From Aurelia coerulea (lineage: Eukaryota; Cnidaria; Scyphozoa; Semaeostomeae; Ulmaridae): a stretch of DNA of 64,000 bases. The notes below the pieces were generated by a model, which worked only from the letters and a program-made list of their open reading frames with translations, searched no databases and was not told the origin of the DNA. Shown here piece after piece: positions 38,801-50,800 of the stretch. A program made the translations under genes and the position numbers. The DNA is taken from positions 18,212,501-18,276,500 of the forward strand of contig CM076959.1 of NCBI GenBank assembly GCA_039566865.1, given 5' to 3'. Position 1 is the first letter of the stretch. Each line of letters opens with the position of its first letter.

Positions 38801-41800
38801 TCGCCAGTGTTTACAAGATTACCCGGAGTGAATGTATCAACATTAATTGGCTCGTTTGTCTCAGGCCGTTTTGTAGTCTGTGTTGTTGTTGTTTGCAGAG
38901 TAGACGGCTTCTCTGGAGGGGCCATCACCCCATGAGTAGCATTCTCAGGTGGTGGCTCCTCGTTTGATATTGTTGTTGCTGTTGAGAGTGATTCGGTGGT
39001 CGTTTTAGGCCCTGTTGACTGCGTTCGTTCATTCTCTGTTGTTGTTTGCGTCGATGTTTGCTTGCCATTTGCTGTCGTCATCTTAATATTAGACGTTGAG
39101 ACTTCTTCTGTGTGTGGTGCATTCTCCTCCTCAGTTGTTGTTGACTGATACGAAGGTGCTTCAGTCTCGGATTCAGATTCAGTTGTCGTTTTAAATACTG
39201 CAGCTTTAGTCTCGGTTTCATCAGATGTTGTTGTTGTTTGATAAACGGGTGCAGATGTTTCTCTTGCTTCAGACTCAGTAGTAGTTTTGCTTGTCTTCGC
39301 CTCCTCAGCGTTCTGATTTTGTGACTTCGCAGTAACCATTCTTGATGGAACAGCAGTAGTTTGAATCTTTGTTGTGTGTTGTTGTTGTTGTTGTGGCTTC
39401 GTTGTTGTTTCCTCACTTTCCTTTTCCTTTGTTGTCGTGGGTTTCTTCGTTGTTCTTATCAGTGTTGTCAGCTTGGACATTTGTTTACTTGGTCGAGCTG
39501 TAGTCTTTGCGCTTCCAGTGCGTATTCTGGTGGTGTAAGGTGCACGTGTAGCAGTAGGGACTCGTGTAACAGTAGCTGATTTTGTTGTGGGTTTGGCAGT
39601 TGTTCGGTGTTCATATGAGTAAGTTGTAGCCTATAAACAGAGATTGCTCATATTAGGAATTCTTAGATTCAATGTTAAATAACTGGATCTCCTAAAGATA
39701 CCTTTTAACAAAGAAATTATTTAGTTAATGGACATTTTCAGCTGTTTACAAAAAGGGCTGCATCGAACGATATTTGTGTACATTTTATAGAAATCAGAGG
39801 AATTTTTTATTGTATGCAACACAGGAGATAGAAAGCTCAGTCGGTAGAGCAACTGCCTGGAATGCAGGAGGTTGCGAGTTTGAAATTCGCTTTCTTCACA
39901 CTCTTTCCATTTTTCCATTTGTCGAAAAATTTACCAAACCAACGGTGATAGAAGGCAGAACGCTACTTTGTCGAACTTTTCGTATAAAAGTGTATGAAAT
40001 AAAGATATGGTTGGATGAAAATCCTTTTAATAGAATAGCTAAAAGGTCTATCCCTTATTATCATTTATTTTGGTAAATTTTCGACAAATGGAAAAATGGA
40101 AAAAGTGTAACGAGAGCGAGTTTGAAACTCGTGACCTCCTGCAAATGCTCTACCAACTGAGCTATCTCTACATTGAGATAACCCTTACCCTTATTAGCAA
40201 ATGATTGATTTTATTCTAACTCTTTGTTTTTCCAAGTACACGCTTCTTTCAAAATTAACTATTCTGTATGTTGCTATCTATTTCAGGTCGATTTGGGATG
40301 CTGCTTTCATGCCCGTCAAACAATTATTGCAGTTGCTAGCACAAAGTTGGAATGCCATGCAGACAAATTGACGATAGAAAGACTGTCCTGTTACTTCGGT
40401 AAGTTTAATATAATTTCCATTAGCGTTATCCATTGTGTCAGAAACGTAAGAACTGATAGGGCACTGGGGGCACGTGCCTCGCGTACCTTTTTAATAATCA
40501 TAATAAAAAAGGCACTTTTTGTTTCAGGAAATGCCCCTTTAGCGTAGTGAAAGAATGCCTGAAGTGTAGTGCCTCCATATTTGAAAGCTTCCTTCATGGC
40601 CCTGAATTTTGTAGCTGGCACAAGTAATAATTCTGCAACCATGGGATGTATACAAGATGATTGATATATTGTTAATCCAATATGGATTGATTGCTCGATT
40701 TTTGAGAAATTGTTAGGTCCTATGACAATTGGACAAAAGCATTAGCTCCTTACCTTTTTCATTACAACATCCTTAGCTGTTGTCGGCCTCTTCGTTGTTG
40801 TTTGAATTGAAGTATCATTGACATACAAAGGATTGATATCAAACGTTGGTTGCTCATCTCCCTTGTTTCCCTGTTCACTGTATTGCGTTTCATCCTGATG
40901 ATTTGCTATTGTTGGCTCTTCAGGTATATTTAGTGCACTGACTGCTTTTGTTTTTGAGTTGATTCTTGATGTCGTTTGATATGCGCCATATTCCTGCAGT
41001 TCTCCCTCATCTGATAGGCCTTTCGAGTCCTTTTGCTCGTTACCTATTGAAAAAGTATATGACGATTATTTGATGTTAATGAGCAGAGGTTGCGGAGCCT
41101 TTCCAGAGCGGATGGTCCTCTTGTAGTTATTATCAAGAGGTATATATTTCCCGAGAAGTCTCGCACATGTTTTACGGAATTTTTTATCCCACACCTGACG
41201 CCATGTTATTTGGTCTATCATGCCTACGAATATTAGTAAGATATCGCAGGAAGCTCACAGAAAGTACACAACTGATTTAGGCCATGGCTAAGCTCGAGTA
41301 ACATCACAGAAGTCCCGTATGTAAAAACATCATAACGAGGCAACAGCAACTACAACAGTGCTTTTGTTTCCATGAGAAAGTCCTGGAGTTCATTAGAAAT
41401 ATTTTTTTCTCCTCTAAATCTCGTAAAGCTTTACGACTCATTCGCTACTAGTTGATTTTTGTACTAGCTGTAGTAAAACTGAAAGCACAGAAGCTTGTAT
41501 GCATTGTGTTGTTTTCTTTTTTAAAGAATGTAAAGTGCTACCAGATATGTCTTTAGTTCTATCTGCTTGTCAAAAGCCAATCATCATGTAGAATGGTAGA
41601 AGAGTTGGAATTTTTGTGATGTCTTTAAAAAGAGCAAAGATGGCTGTTATTTTTCATCTGGCAAAATTTCAAGAGAGAATATTTTGCTTCTGTTTGCTCT
41701 GGTAAGTGTGGCCTTTATAAGTATCACACAAAATATTATACAAGCAGTGCTGTTACTTGTTAGTTCTATTAGCAAAGTGAAGTATTTCAAACTTTCTTCT

Positions 41801-44800
41801 ATAAGTGTCTTGAACTGTTCGGTTCTCGATATGGAAATAAAGAGTACTTTTTGGCATTTTTAGTAGCATATGTAGCGAGGTCAATTTTATAGAAATGATT
41901 TTTTGAATGATCTGATACTCCTAAGTGTACAGTAAATCCCCGCATATAAGAACCTACTTTTTTGAGGGCCAGGCTGAATTAGGTTCTTATTTAAAAGGTA
42001 TTTAGATTTATTTCAGGGTATAAAGGTTCTTAATGGTTCTTATTTAAAGCCTCGATTCTTTAAATTTTTATCAAAAGATCATCAAAGGAGACATCACCAC
42101 GAGATTTTAAAGCATTTCATTTGTTTTGGCAATGTTACTATCAACCTTATATCTACTCTTAGGCTTACAAATAGCAAGGGAGGAGGTCCAAATTTTAACA
42201 GCCAATCAAAAATGAACTTTATTGCCCTTGTGATAAGAACATATTGGTTTATCAAACTGAAACAGGTTCTTAAGTAGAAGGTGCATAATTCAGTAAATAC
42301 AGACTGCACTTATTTATTTTTGTAGGTTCTTATATGCGGTGATTTACTGTACTCCTAGTGTCTGACACATTCATTACAAAAAAACTGAATTACGAACCTT
42401 TTCTTGATATGGGTTCCTTGAAAGCAGGTGGCAATGCTAGTGGTCCATATCGTAATCCATGCCAATCATCATCTTGGTCTTTGTTTGCATTATCAGGAGC
42501 ATTAATATCTTCATCGCTATCTTTATTATTGGTGACAGGAGCGGGAGTGGTAACCGATAACAACCTGATTCTTTCCGCTTCATCTTCTTGTGCTTGTAGC
42601 ATCTCATGTTCAGGGTTGAATACTTGATGTGGGAGACCGTTACTTTGTTGAGCATCAGGTGGAGAGTAACTAGTCTGTGCTGCGAAATCATCCTTTTGTT
42701 CAGCTTGGGCGGTCGTTTCATTCGGTGTTCCATATTTCACTGTTGGCTCTTTGCTTTGTCTAGCAGTCGGTGTTCCATATTTCACTGTTGGCTCTTTGCT
42801 TTGTCTAGCAGTCGGTGTCCCATATTTTACTGTTGGCTCTTTGCTTTGCCTAGCAGTCGGTGCTCCATATTTTATGTTAGATCCTTGGCTTGGTTTAACA
42901 GTCGTAAGGTAATACGCGTTAGCAGTCGGGTAGCCAGTTGGCCTTACCGCACTGTTTGTTGGTCCATAATATGCATTTTGTGTTTGGTTACCGTTATTCG
43001 GTGGCAAGTTTGCTGTGACCGCGTTTTGATTCTGAGACTGTGGTTGAACTGTTGCTAATATAGTTTCGTTGCCTTCAGATTTTCCAGTTGTAGGGAATGC
43101 AAGACCTGGGAAGACCGTAGGGTAGTTTTTCAATGGCGTGCCTCTCTCTTTTGTTGTAGATGGCTGTTTCTGGGTGGTTTTTGGCTCTGTGCGTATAGAG
43201 GATGGCGTAGGTGCAGTTGTGTTCATAGCACCGCCAGGGGAAGCAGGGAAGACCGTCGAGAGCAGTGGTGATGATGATGTTGGTGATTGTGTGGTTTGTT
43301 GCTGAGTTGTTGTGTTGTTTTGCTGTGTGCGGAAATCCTGTAGTCGTGAGTCGTTGACCTGCGGGTTAAGCGCAGCTTGATCCATCTTAGGCCGTACTGT
43401 TGTGATATCAGGGTTGAAGCGTGGTACGCTTGTTGGACGGTTTACTTGTTTCTCTTCGTCGTTATCTGAAATGTTTGAGAGAAAATTAAGAAATTGAATG
43501 CTTGGATGTTATCCATCTGACAATGGATTTGCCTTTTTCTTTGATAATTAGGAATGCTATATTGCATTTTATCCCAGAAGGTCGTAGTGATTGTTGTTTG
43601 AATTTCGTTCATTATTTTACATGGTATATATTGTGAAGTTTTCATTGAATTGTCCATGCGACTGAATAGGTTGAAAATATGCTGAACATCTACAAAAATT
43701 GGGACATTTAGTCAATGATTTTGCCTAATTTTGGCAGCTCCTAATTTTGGCAGAAACAGATTTGTGTTTAAAAAGCTTGTTTTCAAAGCTTTCGAACTGC
43801 TCAAGCTCAAAGTAAGCTATGGATGATAATTTCAGGCTTCCCAAAAATGAACTTTTTGATGTTCATATTTATTTCGCAGCTCTTTCCCATGAAACTTTCA
43901 TCCAATAAGGCCCTTGAATCATTTGACAGTAATCGATTTCAAACACATTATAATCTAACATATACCATGACAACGGGCCATTTTTGAAGTTGCTTCTATA
44001 TCAAAATTTGATCAGTTGACCAAGTTCTATGTTTGTGCCAAGTTTCATGCTGGTATCCAAAAGTGCACGATTTTTGCACTTATTTACTGGATTAATAGGG
44101 CTCAAATCTTTAAAAATCGGTGTAAAAATTTTTTGATTCTTTGAAATGCATGGCTTGGAAGGAACTTACGATGTTTTGCTGTAAATCTGCCGCGTACATT
44201 TTTTGATATCTTGATTTCTTTCAAAATGGCGACATTTATTAAATTTGAGGCTATGACGTCACCAAATTTCTAAATCCTAAACCAGAAAAGCTACAGATTT
44301 CTGCTTGCCACCAGATTGTAGATCTTCATAAACTATGGTTTTCTTGAAGGTTATATCATTTTTCCTCTATTGGTTTAGGATTTACGATTATTCAAACTTT
44401 TCCACAATTTTCCATCAATTTTTCAAAAATGATTAAATTGCCGCTATTTTGAAAAAAATCAAGATATCAAAAAATGTCCACGGCAGATTTACAGCAAAAT
44501 ACAAGAAGTTCCTTTCAAGCCATTCAAATCAAAGAAAAATGAAAGATTTGAGAGATTTGAAAGATTTGAGCCCTATGCTTTATAATCTGACCTACTTACC
44601 CTCGTTGTCAGGCACCTTTTGCTCTTGAGTGCCAGCAGCTGTTACATAAGGTTTCTGTGTTGTTGTTGTTTGATATGGGTACTGTTCAGCAGCCATCGAT
44701 GGCTTTTGTACTGGTTGTGAAGGCGATGGTTCTGTCCCTCCCTCTGTTTGATTGTTATTGGGTGCTTGCTGACTTGTCGTTTGTGGATATGTAGGTCGTT

Positions 44801-47800
44801 GGCCTGTCGCATACGCTGGCTTTTGTACTGGTTGTGAAGGCAATGGTTCTGTCACTCCCTCTGTTTGATTGTTACTGGGTTCTTGCTGACTTGTCGTTTG
44901 TGGATACGTAGGTCGTTGGCCTGTCGCATACGATTGTTGTCCTGTCTGATACTGCTGTTTGGCAGCTGTGGATCCGACTTTAGCTGTCACGTCATACTGA
45001 CTTGAAGAGGGATATCCTAGGGGAAACAAAGGATTTATTCTTGGCTCTGGCAGAAGTGTTTTGTTTTTTGTTGTGAGCAATCTAGATCAGTTTGTACTTG
45101 ATTCAATGTTCAATATAGTTTGACCACTATAATTTCTATGAATGCAGCTAAATTTTTATTAGTGCTTTGCCATCGATGATAAAATCAGATATGCTGTTCA
45201 AGTGTTTAAAATTTTGAAGCTATTTGAAATTAATTTCCCGTTATGAAGTACTCCAAATATCCAGAGAAGGAACGTTTTGGCTTGACGAACGTTTTCATGA
45301 CTTACCAAAATTTCTATCACACTGGCATAAGCTGAAACTTCTTTAAGTTTGCAATTTGAGTGAAACATCTGAGCTTGAATTTCCCTAGTCTGTTTTTTTT
45401 TAACTCAAAAGTTTTCAATATTCTGAGAATCGTGGATTGATCGAAGGAAATACAATGAAAGAGTAAGAACCTTATTTTTCCTTCTAGTTACCTAAGTTTG
45501 TAAACTAGGTTACTAAACTAGGTTCTAGTTAACTAGGGAAATACATTGAACAGAATAAAAGCGTTATGTGTCCTGCTAGTATTTGGTACTTTAGAGTTAA
45601 ACTCTACACCATCTTTACTCTGAGAGACCATGTTAATACCTAATAATCTGTGGTTAAAACGGTGGCAAAGATATCGAAAGTCATTCTTATCATAAATAAA
45701 TCTTCACTTACCTTGCTTTGAAGTTGGCCTGCCAGAAGTGATCTCCGATGCTTGACTGTAATTGGCTTGAGTTTGTGTTGTAGCAGGTTTACGATTTGTC
45801 TTAGCTGTCTTATACGACGTTGTCTTCTGCAATTTGGATGTCGGCTTCTTTCTTTCAGTTCCAGGATATAACAAAGAGTTTGGACGTTTCATTGAAGGAC
45901 TTGCCTTACGATTTGTCGGGTACGATTGCTTCTGGGTACCATAAGTTATTTTCTGAGTCGGACCTGACGGAGCCGTTTGCTTTTCACTTGATTTTGGTGA
46001 GAAAATCGTGTAGTTTGGTTGTTTTTGAGACGATGGTTGCTCCCGATCTGTTGGATATGATGGCTTCTGGCTGCCAGAAGTAACGCGATTTGTCGTGCCA
46101 TACTTGTATTCAGTTTCAGGTGCTTGTTTTGATGTCGGTACGGTCTCTTCCAAATCTGATGTGTCAGTTTCACTTTCCTCTTCTTCGTTTGCCGGGTACG
46201 ACTCTCCCTTTGCAGTCTTCGCAGTTGTTCCATATCTCGATGTTGGTCGAGCTCCGCCAGTCTTCGACGCTTGTGTATAATTATTTTCTTTTTGAGTCGA
46301 TATCGGTTGTTGTTTAAAAGTCGGATACGTCTGATTGGTAGTTTGAGCGACATTATTTACAGCCGTACCATATTTCGACGTCGGACGACTGCTCAATACT
46401 TCGGATGGCTGTGTGTTATTTTGTTCTGCCTGAGCTGATGTCGGTTGTTGTTTGTAAGTTGGATACGTCTGTTCGTTTATCTGGGTGACATTGTTTACAG
46501 CTGTACCATACTTAAATGTCGGGCGACTGCTCAAAACTTCAGATGACTGTGTATTATTTTGCTCTGCCTGGGCGGATGTCGGTGGTTGTTGCTTATAAGT
46601 TGGATACGTCTGATTCGTAGTCTGATCAACGTTATATGCAGCTGTGCCATACTTGGATGTCGGACGACTGCTCAAAACCTCGGATGACTGTGTATTATTT
46701 TGCTCTGCCTGGGCTGACGTTGGTGGTTGTTTATAAGTTGGATACGACTGAACAGTATTTTGACCGTTGTTCTTTGCAGTAGTTCTAAATCGTGTTGCAT
46801 ATGAGCTGGGTAGCTTGTTTGTTGGTTTTTCTGTGCCCTCATATTGAGTTTCTGAAGTCGATTCCGTTTGTATATCTTCACTCGGTCTGGGGCTTCCTTG
46901 CTTAGCTGTTGATTGGTAAAGCCTGCTCGTTGTCATAGCTATTGTAGGCCTCGTTGTCAGCACACCTTGAGATTCCGTTGGATATGAAGGCTGGCCGACT
47001 GGACTTGTTGGGCGCTCTGCGTTGTATGGGATAGTCTTTGAAACATTCTTTGTAACAGGTTGTGTTTTTTGTGAGGAATGTGAGAACTTTTCTTGGATAG
47101 GATGCGTGATTCGTGATCCTGTTGACTGTTTACCTTGAGTTATAGCAGGTTGTTGCACAGCACCAGGTTGTTGCGCAGCACCAGCCCCAGTGAACGAAGA
47201 CTCCGCTTTAGTGGGACTCTGAGTTGGTTTCGTTCTCAAAGCAGGCACCTTCCTGTTACGAGTTGTCGTTTCTGTTGGTGCTGTTGTCGGGCGATACTGA
47301 GGCCTTGAAAGACCTTCTACGTAAGGAGGCTCTGTTGAATCATTCTCGCCTTCCTCCTGACTTCCGGACACAGGTAGCTTTGGTGTCGTCAGGACACTGG
47401 GGAAGTCTGGAATACGAGTAAATGTCGGTTTAAACGTTGGAGCTGCAGGTGCCTGTGTCGGTTTCGATTCATTCATTGCTGTCTTATTAGGTTCCCATGT
47501 TACGTTGTATGTTTGATCAGGTTTTCTGTCGACTTCATTCAGCATAGGCATCTCTTCAAGGCTTCCTTGATTTTTAGGCGGTGCTCTAGTAGGCCCTGGA
47601 CGTTTGTCGTTTTCAGTGGGTGAATCATCACCACTTACACGACCGGACGGTCGTAAGAGCTTGCCAACCGCAGGCCTAGTTAGTGGGCCTTTGATATGGC
47701 TGTTGACGTAGCCTCCTTTAGGCGTAACGCTCTTCTGTTCCGGTGTTGAAGTTGTCACAGGTTGTCTTGAGTATTGATATTGTGACTGAGGAGATTGGCT

Positions 47801-50800
47801 GGGTATTGTCGTCGGAGCAACGGTTGTTGCTGCTGCGTATTGATTCACGTTTTGATTTTGCTGATTTGTTTGATTTTGTTGTACTTTTGAGCCTAGTGAC
47901 TGATTAGTTGATTGATTAGCTGATTGATTGGCTGATTGCTGTTGATTGATGGTCGTTGATTGATGAGCCCATTGCTGGAGTTTGTGATGACTTAGCTTAG
48001 GCCTCTTTTTATGCTTCAGGATAAAAGGATATTTTATCTTATGTTTATGCTTTTTCTTCTTCTTACCATGCATCAAAACCAGGCTGCCTTGTGTATAATT
48101 TTGGCTATAAGGCTGCCCAGGCGGTAATGATTGCGAGGCTGCATAAATTTGCGAATTGCTTTTCTCCCCTGAAGCATAAGTACCATTAGCTTCAGTCTGA
48201 TTACGCCCACCGTAAGGTGAGGCATATTGCTGCACAGGGGCAGCTTGTTGTTGCGCAGGTGCTGGTCTCATCGATGCACTGGCGTTTTGACTGTTGTTTT
48301 GGCCGGCATGTTGTTGTTGCTGTTGTTGAGCTGTCTCCTGCTGTGTGACATTGGAGGACTGCTGCTGCGTAGTGACATTTGCTGACTGTTGTTGGATGCC
48401 GCTAGAAACCTCCTGTTGTTCTCCGCTAGAAGCATCTGGCTCTATTGGCTCTACTGGCTGCGCAGATTGTTGTTGTGGTTGTTTCTCATTCAGAGACTGC
48501 TGCGTAGGTACCGCTTGCTGAGTCTGGTTATCTGGTTGTTGTTGTTGACCAGATGCTTGTGGATTTTGCTGATATTTTTGTTGCGATGATTGCTGATACT
48601 GCTGGTTGCTAGGCCTTTGTTGCTGTTGTTGTTGGGGCTCTTGTCCTTGATTTTGTTGCTGTTGTTGCGGCCGTTTTTGTTGCTGTGGCTGCAAGCTTGA
48701 TTGATTTGGTTGCTCATGTTGTCCAGGACTAGGGCGTTGTTGTTGTTGTTGGCCTTCTGTTTGTGCCACTTGTGACGTAGGCTCTTGCTCTTGTTCTGCA
48801 GTAGGTTGCACCTTTGGAGTGGGCCCTTGATTGAATGGCTGTTCTTGTTGCTGCACGCCCTCTTCGTGAGACGTCTCCATCTGTTCGGCTGGAGGACCAA
48901 CAGGCTTCTGTCCTGGATAAGGCGGCTGCTTCTCTTGTGACACGACCGTTTCCTGTGTTGTTTGTGTCACTTGCGGCTTAGCACCGTTTACTTGGACGAG
49001 TGGGACCATTGGCAGAACAGGAATCATTGGTACTGCAGGAATACATCCAACACCCGGGCAAACTGAACAGCTAGTAGCCTGGCAGTTTACACCTACGACT
49101 GGGATACAGCTTATGCATGGACACAACTGGCAGCTAATTCCTTGACAACTTTTATACGAATTGCATGTCGTTGTTGTAGTTGTCGTCTGCCCACCAGGTC
49201 CTGGACGACCTTGTGGTGGCTTGTTGGCTGTACCTGCTCCTGATGGTCCTTGTGGAGGAGAAGGTAAAGGCGTCCCTGGTGGTGGTGGTAGTTGCTCGCC
49301 ACCCTCAGTTTCAGGTAGAGGCTGTGGTGGTTGGGGCTTTGGCTGCAATGGCTGTGGTTTCGGAGGTTTCTCACTTGGCCCTGGCAGCTGTGGCTGAGGG
49401 ACTGGTTGTTGTGGTTGGGGGCCTGATGACTGTGGCGAAGAACCCTGGTGGTGAACCTTTGGTGGTTTAGGCTGCTGAGGGGCTGCTTGGCCACCATATG
49501 TCTCCTCCTCAGTTTCCTCTACTTCATGTACACGTGGTGGTGTGAATGGTGTCCCTACTTCTGGAATAGTCACTGACGGGCTGGAGAATTGCGTTGGAGT
49601 GTAATATGTCGCTCCAGGTTGTTGCGTAGCTTGAGTTACCTGTGCAGGAGGCTGAGTATAAGGCACTGGTGGGGATGTCCCGACTGGAATTTGAGGTTTG
49701 GGAGGTTGTGTTGCCTTCCATTTCTTCTTTTTGTGATGTTTCTTTTTCTTGTGTTTTTTAGGAGGACAAGGCCCTCCAAACGTGCAATTGACGAATATCA
49801 TTTGAATATTTGGGGTAGATTTTGTTGTAGACATTACAGGTTGGGTTGTTTCCTGCATCGTTGACGGTGTTGTTTGCACAGCTGTCGATGGTTGTGTTGT
49901 TGCCATTGTGCTTGGGGTTGGGTATGGATTCGTTCGTGTAGTTGCTATGGTACCTGGTGTTAGTGTTGTTGCTATGGTAGTCTGAACTGTTGAAGGAGTT
50001 GTTACAGGAGCAGCTGTTGTTGTTGTTGTAGGAGCAGCTGCTGCTGTTGTTGTTTTCTTTCGTTTCTTCTTCCTAGTCGGTTTGGTTGTTGTTGCTGTGT
50101 TGGCAGGCGGTGTTGAAACCTCAGGTGTTGTAATTTCAGCAGTGTTCACCTGAAAGCAATACAAAAGATTCAAAAGAAGTTCGAGACTGGACTAGAATGC
50201 TCGTAAAGAGTCAAGATTCTGCCTTGTATCATGTCAGATGTTAGACTTCGCTCCTTGACATGATGATTCAATAGAAGAAGCGGAAACTTGGACTGAAGTA
50301 GTTAGTTTATTCAGACGTCTTGCTTTAACATATTCGAGGCTTTAGGGAAGATTTGCTGGTGCTTCCAAAGTTTATGTCATCTATGCCTTGTTAACAAATC
50401 ACTTAATTTCAACAATTTCAACAAAATAGCAAAGATTGGTATCAACATGAAATAGAATCTGGAGAAAAAGAACCAATTAAAAATGTAGTAGTTAATTCAT
50501 TTCATACTGAAATATCATTTCATGACGCTGGACATCTAATTTTATAGATTTTGAAGATTGATAGCTAAGTATCCGGAAAAAAAAAGCATGAGCGACGAGA
50601 AACTTCAAATAGCTGAATTTGTAAATTTTCCTTCATTACATTGAAAGAGATTTTGTTTAATGAGTTTCAGTGTGGTTTAAGCTTTCCTTATTCGTTTCTG
50701 TGTAAGATAGACAATTGCTACCAATCTTTCCAGCTCGCAGTCTCACACGGTGTTTCAGGGCAGAATACACACTTTCATTTTGGTATGAATCAAAATATCC

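Noticed and set aside
20175..39579. Many plus-strand frames rich in Val, Leu, Cys and Phe opposite the giant exons
   Set aside because: They are the antisense of Thr/Gln/Ser codon runs; they lack signals and splice partners and end at random.
39825..39897. tRNA gene with a Ser-like anticodon loop
   Set aside because: Acceptor strands do not pair and the segment is part of an inverted repeat; better explained as a SINE head.
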